From: Solirubrobacteraceae bacterium
GTDB taxonomy: Bacteria; Actinomycetota; Thermoleophilia; Solirubrobacterales; Solirubrobacteraceae
NCBI GenBank assembly: GCA_031177685.1
Contig: JAPSGI010000008.1
Location: 124,001 to 188,000 of the forward strand
Reading direction: 5' to 3'
Length of the DNA: 64,000 bases
Shown: positions 56,756 through 64,000 of the stretch, one piece after another
How the letters are laid out: every line of letters begins with the position of its first letter
Position numbering within the stretch: the first letter of the stretch is position 1
Notes under the pieces: model-generated
What the model was told of the DNA's origin: nothing
The model's input: only the letters and a program-made list of their open reading frames with translations
Database searches by the model: none
Position numbers and translations under genes: made by a program

Positions 56756-57359
56756 GCCGGGCGGCTACCCTCGCGCCATCGCCGGCAAACCGCAGCCCCT
56801 GGGAGTGCTCCTGGCCGGCGGCCGGTCGTCTCGGCTGGGCGGCGCAAAGGCCACGCTGGACCTGGCCGGACGCCCGCTGCTGGCCTGGCCGCTGGAGGCC
56901 ATGCGGGCCGTCCTCGAAGAGGTCGTGGTGGTCGCGAAGGCGTCCACGCCGCTGCCGGCGCTGGACGTCGAGACGTGGCGCGAGCCCGACGAGCCGCTCC
57001 ATCCCCGCGCCGGGCTGGTGCACGCGCTGGAGCGCGCGGACGGCCGCGCGATCCTGGCCTGCGCCGGCGACCTGCCGCTGGTCACCCCCGCGCTGGTGCA
57101 ACGGCTGGCCGAGGCGGACGGCGGCGGGGCCCCGGCGGTGGTGCCGCGCGCCGCAGGCCGCCTGCAGCCGCTTTTGGCGCGTTACGAGCCCGCGGCGCTG
57201 GACCTGCTGGCCGCCGCGCCGCCCACCGAGGCGCTCACCGCCACGGTCGCGGCACTGCATCCGCGGGTGCTGGAGATCGAGGACGAGGGCGCCTTCGCGA
57301 ACGTCAACACGCCCGCGGACCTCGAGGCCGTCGCGCAAGAGATCGTTCGCCGCTCCTGA
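56754..57359 (+). CDS. mobA: MobA, molybdenum cofactor guanylyltransferase
   Basis: A 201-residue nucleotidyltransferase. The N-terminal signature LGVLLAGGRSSRLGGAKATL (about 17-36) with the conserved Lys, then GRPLLAWPLEAMRAVLEEVV, ILACAGDLPLVTPALVQRLA (metal-binding Asp) and VLEIEDEGAFANVNTPADLE, identify MobA/MobA-like proteins. It attaches GMP to molybdopterin to form the guanine dinucleotide cofactor, or CMP in the MocA branch. The ATG lies in the CATG shared with the divergent ferritin gene, leaving no leader, so initiation could also be internal. Confidence 0.87.
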   Translation: MPGGYPRAIAGKPQPLGVLLAGGRSSRLGGAKATLDLAGRPLLAWPLEAMRAVLEEVVVVAKASTPLPALDVETWREPDEPLHPRAGLVHALERADGRAILACAGDLPLVTPALVQRLAEADGGGAPAVVPRAAGRLQPLLARYEPAALDLLAAAPPTEALTATVAALHPRVLEIEDEGAFANVNTPADLEAVAQEIVRRS

Positions 57360-57388
57360 TTTGGCCCGTCATGGGTAAGACTTAGGGC

Positions 57389-58255
57389 ATGCCACGCGCG
57401 ATCTGGAGCGGCGCGATCTCCTTCGGCCTGGTCAACGTGCCGGTCAAGCTCTACAGCGCCGTCTCCCGCAAGACCGTCCGCTTCCACCAGCTGCACGACT
57501 CCACCGGGTCGCGCATCCAGCAGAAGCGCGTCGACCCGACGACGGGCGAGGAGGTGCCCTACGAGAACATCGTCAAGGGCTACGAGCTCGCGCCCGACCG
57601 CTACGTGGTGATCACCCCGGAGGAGCTGGAGTCGCTGGACCCGGCCAAGACCCGCTCGATCGACATCACCGACTTCGTCTCTCTGGACGACATCGATCCG
57701 ATCTACTTCGACCACCCCTACTACCTCGCGCCGGCGCAGGGCGGCGCCAAGGCCTACGAGCTGCTGCGCCAGGCGATGGAGGAGTCCGGGAAGGTCGCGA
57801 TCGGGCGCGTGGTGATCCGCTCCAAGGAGAGTCTCGTCGCGATCCGCCCCGCCGGCCCCGCGCTGGCCATGGAGACGATGCTGTTCCCCGACGAGGTGGT
57901 CGAACCCGATTCGCTGGACGAGCTGCCCGTCGAGGAGGCGGACGCCGCCAAGCGCGAGCTGCAGATGGCCCAGCAGCTGATCGACACGCTCTCGGGCGAC
58001 TTCGACCCGTCCAAGTACCGCGACGAGTACCGCGAGCGCGTGCTCGAGCTGATCGAGCGCAAGGCGCAGGGCGAGGAGATCGCCGTGCAGCCCGCGGCCG
58101 AGGAGCCCGCGAAGGTGCCCGACCTGATGGCCGCGCTGGAGGCCTCGATCAAGGCGGTCAAGGACCGCACCGAGGACGGCGACGGCGAGCCGAAGAAGAA
58201 GCCGGCGCGCAAGCGGGCGTCCGCCAAGAAGGCGCCCGCCAAGGCGAAGAAGTAG
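57389..58255 (+). CDS. ku: Ku, non-homologous end-joining DNA end-binding protein
   Basis: A 288-residue bacterial Ku homodimer subunit. The core starts MPRAIWSGAISFGLVNVPVK, with FHQLHDSTGSRIQQKRVDPT, YVVITPEELESLDPAKTRSI, YYLAPAQGGAKAYELLRQAM and MLFPDEVV. The C-terminus has a Lys-rich tail (PKKKPARKRASAKKAPAKAK) expected to contact DNA. Ku threads onto broken ends and recruits LigD; no ligD is found in the window. With the helicase-nuclease pair at 41-47 kb, both repair routes are represented. It converges on the PfpI-like gene 6 bp away. Confidence 0.96.
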   Translation: MPRAIWSGAISFGLVNVPVKLYSAVSRKTVRFHQLHDSTGSRIQQKRVDPTTGEEVPYENIVKGYELAPDRYVVITPEELESLDPAKTRSIDITDFVSLDDIDPIYFDHPYYLAPAQGGAKAYELLRQAMEESGKVAIGRVVIRSKESLVAIRPAGPALAMETMLFPDEVVEPDSLDELPVEEADAAKRELQMAQQLIDTLSGDFDPSKYRDEYRERVLELIERKAQGEEIAVQPAAEEPAKVPDLMAALEASIKAVKDRTEDGDGEPKKKPARKRASAKKAPAKAKK

Positions 58256-58261
58256 CCGCCG

Positions 58262-58834
58262 CTAAGAGGTGATCGACTCGGTCTGGCGCTCGTGGCGCCC
58301 CTCGCCGATCTCCTCCACGAGCTTGGAGCAGAAGGCCGGCAGGTCGCCCGGGTTGCGGCTGGTGACCAGGCCGCCGTCCACGCAGACCTGCTCGTCCACC
58401 CACTCGCCGCCGGCGTTCTTGATGTCGGTGCGCAGGCTGGGATAGGAGGTCAGCCGCCGGCCGCGCACCATGTCGGCCTCCACCAGCAGCCAGGGCCCGT
58501 GGCAGATCGCCGCCACCGGCTTGCCGTCCTCGAAGAACCCGCGCAGGAAGCCCACGGCGTTCTCGTCCTGGCGCAGGAAGTCGGGATTCGCGACGCCGCC
58601 GGGGAGCACGAGCGCGGCGTAGTCGCCGGCGTCCACGTGGTCGACCGAGGCGTCGACAGGGAACGTGCGGCCCTTGTCGAGGTGGTCGAAGCCCTGGATC
58701 TCCCCCTCCTTGAGCGAGATCAGCTCGGGCTTTCCGCCGGCCTCCTCGACGGCGCGCCACGGCTCCTCGAGCTCGACCTGCTCGACGCCGTCGGTCGCCA
58801 GGAACGCGATCCTCTTTCCCTCGAGCTGCGCCAT
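58262..58834 (-). CDS. DJ-1/PfpI family protein (glutamine amidotransferase-like)
   Basis: A 190-residue protein: RIAFLATDGVEQVELEEPWR, ALVLPGGVANPDFL and the nucleophile elbow VAAICHGPWLLVEADMVRGR with Cys-His. C-terminal VTSRNPGDLPAFCSKLVEEI closes the fold. PfpI/YhbO/HchA-type proteins act as stress proteins: chaperone, deglycase or protease-like. The Cys of the elbow and the adjacent His fit the general-stress (YhbO) subtype. It converges on ku and is divergent from the phosphodiester glycosidase gene. Confidence 0.9.
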   Translation of the reverse strand: MAQLEGKRIAFLATDGVEQVELEEPWRAVEEAGGKPELISLKEGEIQGFDHLDKGRTFPVDASVDHVDAGDYAALVLPGGVANPDFLRQDENAVGFLRGFFEDGKPVAAICHGPWLLVEADMVRGRRLTSYPSLRTDIKNAGGEWVDEQVCVDGGLVTSRNPGDLPAFCSKLVEEIGEGRHERQTESITS

Positions 58835-58923
58835 CTCTCGCCTCCTCCTCGTCGCTCGTCAGTCCTCACGTACCGCACGCGTCGTGCCGAGAAACATGGA
58901 GGACACGGAACGTTCACGCCGAA

Positions 58924-58939
58924 CCTCCGCGCGCGGAGG
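58924..58939 (+). promoter_or_regulatory. Palindrome enclosing the ribosome binding site of the next gene
   Basis: CCTCCGCGCGCGGAGG is a perfect 16-bp palindrome. Its right arm GGAGG (58935-58939) is the ribosome binding site for the gene starting at 58951. The left arm, CCTCC, could pair with it in the mRNA and hide it, so translation may depend on melting or a bound factor. Alternatively the palindrome is an operator. Confidence 0.5.
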
Positions 58940-58950
58940 AAGCTCCAGCC

Positions 58951-59733
58951 ATGGCCTCCAGGCCCGCCCACCAGCTCGCGCCCGCCCCCGTTCCGGCGCA
59001 CCTGCGGCGCATGCGCGTCACGCTCGCCGACGGCCTGCGCACGACGGTCCACGTGGCGCGCTACGACCTCGCGCGCACGGCGCTGCGCGTCGCGCTGCTG
59101 CGCCGGCCCGCCCCGCTGGAGGCGTGGTGCGCCGCACAGGGCGTCGACGAGGCGCTGGTCGGCGGGTTCTTCACGCGCCCGGACACCCGCCCGCTGGGCG
59201 AGGTGCGCACGCGCGGCATGGCGCGGCGCTTCACGCCGTTCGACGCGCCGTGGGGTGCGTCGCGCGCCTGCGTGCACGTGGAGCGCGGACGTGTCCGCAT
59301 CGCGGCCCGCGACGAGCTCGCGCGCCAGCCGCGCGGCGACGTGCTCCAGGCCGGGCCGCTGCTGGTGCGCGGCGGCGAGACCGCGCTGCGCGACTGCGAC
59401 GACGCGGAGGGGTTCTCCGCCGGCGCGCATCAGTTCGACTCCGACATCACGGCGGGGCGCTACCCGCGCGCCGCGCTGGGCATCTCGCGGCACGAGCTGA
59501 TCGCGGTCGCCTGCGATGGGCGCTCGCGCACGGACGCCGGCCTCACCCTGCCCGAGCTGGCGTCTGTGCTGATCGAGCTCGGCGCGCTCGACGCGCTCAA
59601 CCTCGACGGGGGCGGATCGACGTCGCTGGTCTGCGGCGGCGCACTGCGCAACCGCCCCCGCGCGCAGTTCGGCATCCCCCTGCCGGGGGGCCGGCCGGTG
59701 GCCACGGCGCTGGTGTTCGCGGCGCGCGAATAG
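58951..59733 (+). CDS. Phosphodiester glycosidase family (NAGPA-domain) protein
   Basis: A 260-residue protein with no clear signal peptide. The NAGPA-domain signature ALDALNLDGGGSTSLVCGGA followed by LRNRPRAQFG lies near 213-240. Earlier ALVGGFFTRPDTRPLGEVRT, PWGASRACVHVERGRVRIAA and ALGISRHELIAVACDGRSRT fit the same fold. Homologues hydrolyse phosphodiester-linked N-acetylglucosamine or modify exopolysaccharide; this branch is poorly characterised. Its mRNA may be controlled by the palindrome at the ribosome site. The stop TAG is the left end of the second copy of the inverted-repeat element. Confidence 0.82.
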   Translation: MASRPAHQLAPAPVPAHLRRMRVTLADGLRTTVHVARYDLARTALRVALLRRPAPLEAWCAAQGVDEALVGGFFTRPDTRPLGEVRTRGMARRFTPFDAPWGASRACVHVERGRVRIAARDELARQPRGDVLQAGPLLVRGGETALRDCDDAEGFSAGAHQFDSDITAGRYPRAALGISRHELIAVACDGRSRTDAGLTLPELASVLIELGALDALNLDGGGSTSLVCGGALRNRPRAQFGIPLPGGRPVATALVFAARE

Positions 59734-59899
59734 ATGGTTGAGTCCATGGCCCGCGCGGCCGCAGGTACGTGGCTCGTGGATGCGCGGCGACGCGGGGCGA
59801 AGGGGGACAGTGGCAGAGCCACGGACCCCTTCGGCACGTGGCGTCCGCGCGCCGCGAGACGCGTGCATGCGGTCGTGGGGGTCGTGACTCAGCCATCTA
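59731..59899 (+). mobile_element. ~168-bp inverted-repeat element, copy 2 (MITE-like), after the phosphodiester glycosidase gene
   Basis: Inverted relative to the copy at 52365-52534. Terminal repeats TAGATGGTTGAGTC and GACTCAGCCATCTA pair at 13 of 14 positions. The central hairpin (59799-59832) is GAAGGGG...CCCCTTC with an inner GTGGC/GCCAC stem and AGA loop. Further complementary arms CGTGGCTC and GAGCCACG are also kept in both copies. TA lies at both borders (59731-59732, 59898-59899). Deleting the element with one TA leaves a TAA stop for the upstream gene and 12 bp to the downstream ATG. No ORF inside. Confidence 0.75.
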
Positions 59900-59912
59900 A
59901 CCTCCGGCGCGC

Positions 59913-61289
59913 ATGCCGCGCGCCCTGATCGGACTCATGTTCTTCCCGCGTGGGGGGTCGGCGCACGTCACGCGCGCTCTCGCGCACGCGCTCCCCGCCC
60001 ACGGCTGGGACGTGCAGGTCGTCACCGGGTCGGTGCGCGACGGCCCCTCGGACGCCAAGCGCTTCTTCGCCGGCCTGGACGTCTGCACGATGGACTACAC
60101 CGGCGCGCTGACGGCGGCGAACCCGCTCGCGCACGACCCGCCGATGCACCCGTCCTTCGAGGACCGCCCGGACGCGCCCGACCCCGTCTTCGCCAAGGTC
60201 GACGACGCCGGCTACGAGCGCCTGGTGGACGCGTGGTCGGCCAAGCTCGCCGAGGCGGGGGCGGCGGACGCCGACGTGCTGCACCTCAACCACCTCACCC
60301 CGCTGCACGCCGCGGCGGAGCGCGTGGCCCCGGACGTGCCCGTTGTGACGCACGTCCACGGGACCGAGCTGCTGATGCTCGAGGCGATCGCCGCCGGCCC
60401 ACCCGCGGGCTGGGACCACGCCGAGGCCTGGTCCGCGCGGATGCGCCGCTGGGGCCGCGCGTCGGGCCGGCTGGTCCTGCTCTCCGACACCCAGGAGGAG
60501 CGCGTGGAGCGCGAGCTGGGCATCCCGCCCGAGCGCTGCACGGTCGTCCCCAACGGCTTTGACCCGGAGGTGTTCGACCGCCGCGAAGTCGACCGCATGG
60601 CGGTCTGGCGGCGCTGGCTCGTGCAGGAGCCGCGCGGCTGGCGCCCGGGCGCCGGCGCCGGCAGCGTCGCCTACGAGGACGCCGACCTCGGCGCGTTCTC
60701 CGACCAAAATCCCGTCCTGCTCTACGTCGGGCGCTACACGCGCGTGAAGCGCATCGGGCTGCTCGTGCGCGCCTACGCCCGGGCCCGGACGCAGTTCGCG
60801 CGACCGGCGCCGCTCGTGCTGCTCGGCGGCTACCCCGGCGAGTGGGAGGGCGAGCACCCGGTCGAGGCGATCGAGCGCTGCGGCGTGGAGCGCGAGGTCT
60901 TCGTCGCCGGCTGGCACGACCACGACCTGCTGCCGGAGTTCTTCGCGGCCTGCGACGCCGTCGTGCTGCCCTCGGTGCGCGAGCAGTTCGGGCAGGTCCT
61001 GGTAGAGGGAATGGCGTGCGGGCTGCCGGCGATCGCGGTGGACGCGCACGGCCCCGGGCAGATCGTCGACGACGGCCGCACGGGCTGGCTGGTCGAGCCC
61101 GACGACGAGGAGGCGCTGGCCGGGGCGCTGGTTGCCGCGGTCAACGACGACGCCGAGCGCCGCCGCCGCGGCGAGGCGGCCCGCGTCGATGTCCGCGGGA
61201 AGTATTCGTGGCCCGCGCTGGCCGCGCGCGTCGCCGCGATCTACGACACCGAAGTCGGACAGCCGGTGTCGCGTCCGGCTAAGATCTGA
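59913..61289 (+). CDS. GT4-family glycosyltransferase
   Basis: A 458-residue GT-B enzyme starting MPRALIGLMFFPRGGSAHVT. N-terminal domain with PVVTHVHGTELLML; linker VVPNGFDPEVFDR; C-terminal domain with VLLYVGRYTRVKRIGLLVRA, LVLLGGYPGEWEGE, and E(x7)E signature in REQFGQVLVEGMACGLPAIA. Overall similar to glycogen/sucrose-type transferases, but substrates are not evident. Acts in the cytosol. The element in front separates it from the phosphodiester glycosidase gene; before insertion the two probably formed an operon of glycan-active enzymes. Its 3' end contains a dyad and -10-like box for gltB. Confidence 0.87.
   Translation: MPRALIGLMFFPRGGSAHVTRALAHALPAHGWDVQVVTGSVRDGPSDAKRFFAGLDVCTMDYTGALTAANPLAHDPPMHPSFEDRPDAPDPVFAKVDDAGYERLVDAWSAKLAEAGAADADVLHLNHLTPLHAAAERVAPDVPVVTHVHGTELLMLEAIAAGPPAGWDHAEAWSARMRRWGRASGRLVLLSDTQEERVERELGIPPERCTVVPNGFDPEVFDRREVDRMAVWRRWLVQEPRGWRPGAGAGSVAYEDADLGAFSDQNPVLLYVGRYTRVKRIGLLVRAYARARTQFARPAPLVLLGGYPGEWEGEHPVEAIERCGVEREVFVAGWHDHDLLPEFFAACDAVVLPSVREQFGQVLVEGMACGLPAIAVDAHGPGQIVDDGRTGWLVEPDDEEALAGALVAAVNDDAERRRRGEAARVDVRGKYSWPALAARVAAIYDTEVGQPVSRPAKI
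61244..61285 (+). promoter_or_regulatory. Dyad and -10-like box ahead of gltB
   Basis: CGACACCG at 61244-61251 and CGGTGTCG at 61264-61271 form a perfect 8-bp inverted repeat with a 12-nt spacer, inside the 3' end of the glycosyltransferase gene. TAAGAT at 61280-61285 is a good -10 hexamer, 43 bp before the gltB ATG. The dyad would overlap a -35 region, so it may be the site of a regulator of glutamate synthase. Confidence 0.4.
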
Positions 61290-61328
61290 AGTTCGCCTCG
61301 CGTCTCTGACGCCGCCCCGGAGCGCCCC

Positions 61329-64000
61329 ATGACCGACCCCACGCCGCCACACGCCGCTGGCCTCTACGACCCCGCGCACGAGCACGATGCGTGCGGCGTC
61401 GGCATCGTGGCGCGCCTGGGCGGCGGGCCCAACCACGAGGTGGTCGCCAAGGCCGTGCTCGCCAACGAGCACCTCTACCACCGCGGTGCGACGGGAGCCG
61501 ACGCGGACACCGGCGACGGCGCGGGCATCCTGCTGGAGATTCCCGACGCCTTCCTGCGCGCGGAGTCGGGCCTGGAGCTGCCGCCGGCCGGCGCCTACGG
61601 GGTCGCGGCCTGCTTCTTGCCCGTCGAGGACTCCGAGCGCGCCCGACTGGAACGGGCGCTGGAGGACGCGGTGCGCGCGGAGGGCCAGGACGTCCTGGGC
61701 TGGCGCGACGTGCCGGTCGACTCCGAGGCCTGCGGGCGCACCGCGCGCGAGGTCATGCCGGTCTTTCGCCAGCTGTTCGTCGGCGCGACCGGCGAGCTGG
61801 CGCACGACCGCGACGCCTTCGAGCGCAAGCTCTACGTGATCCGCCGCCGCGCCGAGCGCGCGGTCGGCGCGGACCTCGTCGTCCCGTCGTTCTCCTCGCG
61901 GACCATCGTCTACAAGGGCATGCTCACCTCGCTGCAGCTCGGGCGCTTCTTCCCCGACCTGCGCGACGAGCGCATGGCGAGCCGCGTGGCCGTCGTGCAC
62001 TCGCGCTACTCCACCAACACGTTCCCCAGCTGGGAGCTGGCGCATCCGTACCGGATGGTCGCCCACAACGGCGAGATCAACACGCTGATGGGCAACGTCA
62101 ACTGGATGCGCGCGCGGGAGTCCGAGCTGCACTCCGAGGTGCTCGGCGCCGACCTGGAGAAGGTCCTGCCGGTCGTGCGCCCGGGGAACTCGGACTCCGC
62201 GACGTTCGACAACGTGCTCGAGCTGCTGGTCCTCGCGGGGCGCTCGCTGCCCCACGCGATCATGATGATGATCCCCGAGGCCTACAAGGAGCGCGACGAC
62301 ATCCCGGAGTCGGTGCGCGACTTCTACGACTTCCACGCCTGCGTGATGGAGCCGTGGGACGGTCCGGCCGCGGTCGCCTTCACCGACGGGCGCTGGGCCG
62401 GCGCGACCCTGGACCGCAACGGTCTGCGCCCGGGCCGCTGGGTGGAGACGCGCGACGGCTACGTGGTGCTGGCCTCGGAGACCGGCGTCCTGCCCATCCC
62501 CGAGGAGCTGATCGTGCGCAAGGGTCGCCTGCGGCCCGGCCGGCTGTTCCTCGTCGACCTCGACGAGGGCCGCCTGGTGCCCGACGACGAGATCAAGCGG
62601 CGCGTCGCCGCGCAGCAGCCCTACGGCGAGTGGGTGCGGCGCTGCTCGGTGCACTTCGACGACCTGCCCGACGTCGCGCCCCGCGTGCCGCGCGTGGAGC
62701 CGCGCCGCAACCGCCAGCTGGCCTTCGGCTACTCGCAGGAGGACCTGCGCGTGCTGCTGGGCCCGATGGCCACCACCGGCGCCGAGCCCACCGGCTCGAT
62801 GGGCAACGACCTCGCGCTCGCGGTGCTCTCCGACCGCCAGCCGCCGCTGCTCTCCTACTTCAAGCAGCTGTTCGCGCAGGTCACCAATCCCGCCATCGAC
62901 CCGCTGCGCGAGACGATCGTGATGAGCCTGGCCACCGGCGTGGGCGCGGAGCGCAACCTGCTCGGCGAGACGCCCGAGCACGCCCACGTGCTGCTGATGC
63001 GCCAGCCGATCCTGCGCGACGACGAGCTGGAGAAGCTGCGCCAGGTCTCCCACGACATCTTCAAAGCCGCCACGATCGACATCACCTGGCCGGTGTCCGA
63101 GGGCCCCGCGGGCATGGAGCGCGCGGTGGAGCGCATCTGCGCGCAGGCGCACGACGCCGTGGCCGGCGGCATCTCGATCCTGATCCTGTCCGACCGCAAC
63201 GTGTCGGTCGATCGCGCGCCGATCCCCTCGCTGCTGGCGGTGGCGTCCGTCCACCACCACCTCGTGCGCGAGGGGACGCGCCTGCGCGCCGGCCTGGTGA
63301 TCGAGTCCGGCGAGCCGCGCGAGGTGCACCACATGGCGACGCTGATCGGCTACGGCGCCAGCGCGATCAACCCGTACCTGATGCTGGAGACGCTGACCGA
63401 TCTCGAGGAGGCCGGGCTCCTGGGCGACCTGAACCGCGACGAGGCCGAGGCCAACGTGGTCAAGGCGATCGGCAAGGGCCTGCTGAAGGTGATCTCCAAG
63501 ATGGGCATCTCCACCATCCGCTCCTACTCCGGCGCGCAGATCTTCGAGGCCGTCGGGCTGGACCGCGAGCTGGTCGACCGCCACTTCACGGGCACGGCGT
63601 CGCGCATCGGCGGCGTGGGGATGGACGTGCTGGCGCGCGAGGCGCTGGAGCGCCACGCCCGCGGCTACCCGGAGCCCGAGGGCGAACTGCTGCCGGTGGG
63701 CGGCGTGTACCAGTGGCGCCGCCACGGCGAGCGGCGCATGTGGGACCCCGAGACGATCGCGCTGCTCCAGCACTCCGTGCGCTCCAACGGCGACGGCAGC
63801 GAGGGGCGTCAGACCTACGCGCGCTTCGCCCACCTGGTCAACGAGGAGAACGCGCGCGCCGGGATGCTGCGCGGCCTGCTGCGCTTCCGCCAGGACGTCG
63901 AGCCCGTGCCGCTGGAGGAGGTCGAGCCGGTGGCCGAGATCGCCAAGCGCTTCTCCACCGGCGGCATGAGCCTGGGCGCGCTGTCCCCGGAGGCGCACGA
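61329..64000 (+). CDS. gltB: Glutamate synthase large subunit, N-terminal part (cut by window edge)
   Basis: Open from ATG 61329 to the right edge, 890 codons of a protein usually about 1500 long. The N-terminal Ntn glutaminase domain begins after a 21-residue propeptide with HDACGVGIVA (catalytic Cys22). SRVAVVHSRYSTNTFPSWEL and HNGEINTLMGNVNWMRARES follow, and the central domain with SILILSDRNVSVDRAPIPSL. The FMN/synthase domain opens at FSTGGMSLGALSPEAH near the edge. GltB with GltD converts 2-oxoglutarate and glutamine into two glutamates, using an Fe-S cluster. A GGAG ribosome site lies 7 bp before the ATG. Confidence 0.96.
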   Translation, partial: MTDPTPPHAAGLYDPAHEHDACGVGIVARLGGGPNHEVVAKAVLANEHLYHRGATGADADTGDGAGILLEIPDAFLRAESGLELPPAGAYGVAACFLPVEDSERARLERALEDAVRAEGQDVLGWRDVPVDSEACGRTAREVMPVFRQLFVGATGELAHDRDAFERKLYVIRRRAERAVGADLVVPSFSSRTIVYKGMLTSLQLGRFFPDLRDERMASRVAVVHSRYSTNTFPSWELAHPYRMVAHNGEINTLMGNVNWMRARESELHSEVLGADLEKVLPVVRPGNSDSATFDNVLELLVLAGRSLPHAIMMMIPEAYKERDDIPESVRDFYDFHACVMEPWDGPAAVAFTDGRWAGATLDRNGLRPGRWVETRDGYVVLASETGVLPIPEELIVRKGRLRPGRLFLVDLDEGRLVPDDEIKRRVAAQQPYGEWVRRCSVHFDDLPDVAPRVPRVEPRRNRQLAFGYSQEDLRVLLGPMATTGAEPTGSMGNDLALAVLSDRQPPLLSYFKQLFAQVTNPAIDPLRETIVMSLATGVGAERNLLGETPEHAHVLLMRQPILRDDELEKLRQVSHDIFKAATIDITWPVSEGPAGMERAVERICAQAHDAVAGGISILILSDRNVSVDRAPIPSLLAVASVHHHLVREGTRLRAGLVIESGEPREVHHMATLIGYGASAINPYLMLETLTDLEEAGLLGDLNRDEAEANVVKAIGKGLLKVISKMGISTIRSYSGAQIFEAVGLDRELVDRHFTGTASRIGGVGMDVLAREALERHARGYPEPEGELLPVGGVYQWRRHGERRMWDPETIALLQHSVRSNGDGSEGRQTYARFAHLVNEENARAGMLRGLLRFRQDVEPVPLEEVEPVAEIAKRFSTGGMSLGALSPEAH

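Noticed and set aside
59889-63998. A 1369-residue minus-strand open frame across the glycosyltransferase and gltB
   Set aside because: It is the high-GC antisense shadow of two clearly recognisable plus-strand genes; composition is Arg/Ala/His-rich without any domain.
1-64000. CRISPR arrays, tRNA or rRNA genes and full-length insertion sequences
   Set aside because: No regularly spaced repeats, cloverleaf-like segments with CCA-type ends, or transposase-like proteins were recognised in the window.

Overview
This 64 kb window is uniformly very GC-rich chromosomal DNA, with many GTG starts, stop/start overlaps (ATGA, GTGA) and several start codons sitting directly behind a -10-like box. Gene content points to an actinobacterium, most plausibly class Thermoleophilia (Solirubrobacterales; an inference, no rRNA is present). 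The pointers are two WS/DGAT wax-ester/triacylglycerol synthases, a SUF system with an IscU-length scaffold, an LpqY-SugABC-type sugar importer, Ku, deazaflavin nitroreductase-fold proteins, and a two-subunit Fe-S helicase-nuclease. I found no tRNA, rRNA, CRISPR array, complete insertion sequence or replication origin. No gap longer than 300 bp lacks a gene.

Layout. 1-6.1 kb: end of a surface polysaccharide locus (asparagine synthase, two GT4 glycosyltransferases, a flippase, a membrane-anchored beta-propeller). 6.2-13.3 kb: iron-sulfur assembly, Rrf2 regulator-sufC-sufD-sufS-sufU, then sufB on its own after a CAP-domain protein and small ORFs. 13.3-18.4 kb: oxidoreductases, a haloalkane dehalogenase-like hydrolase, two nitroreductase-fold proteins and a frameshifted Ldh2-type dehydrogenase. 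18.4-35.4 kb: lipid metabolism (two acyl-CoA dehydrogenases, an acyl-CoA ligase, two WS/DGATs) mixed with ispH, a CADD-like diiron protein, a metallophosphoesterase, an M28 peptidase and a Calx-beta protein. 35.3-41.1 kb: subtilase, DUF59/SufT-like protein, STAS protein, FxsA, HAD phosphatase and a DUF559 protein. 41.2-47.7 kb: an AddAB/AdnAB-like helicase-nuclease pair. 47.7-53.7 kb: alpha-glucosidase plus an alpha-glucoside/trehalose ABC importer. 53.7-64 kb: ParB-like protein, HAD phosphatase, SigF/SigB-type sigma factor, ferritin-like protein, MobA, Ku, PfpI, phosphodiester glycosidase, a GT4 enzyme and the 5' part of gltB.

The most unusual structure is a ~168-bp element present twice in inverted orientation (52365-52534 and 59731-59899). 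The copies are about 88% identical by eye, share terminal inverted repeats and a conserved central hairpin, and each sits exactly on the TA of the preceding gene's stop codon, as a TA-duplicating MITE would. One copy splits the sugB-sugC junction. Other leads are a CADD-type protein that keeps the Tyr and Lys residues used for self-sacrificing p-aminobenzoate synthesis, a DUF559 nuclease-like gene bracketed by 16-bp direct repeats, a 47-nt concentric hairpin that fills an intergenic gap, and a sigma-factor gene with no ordinary start codon.
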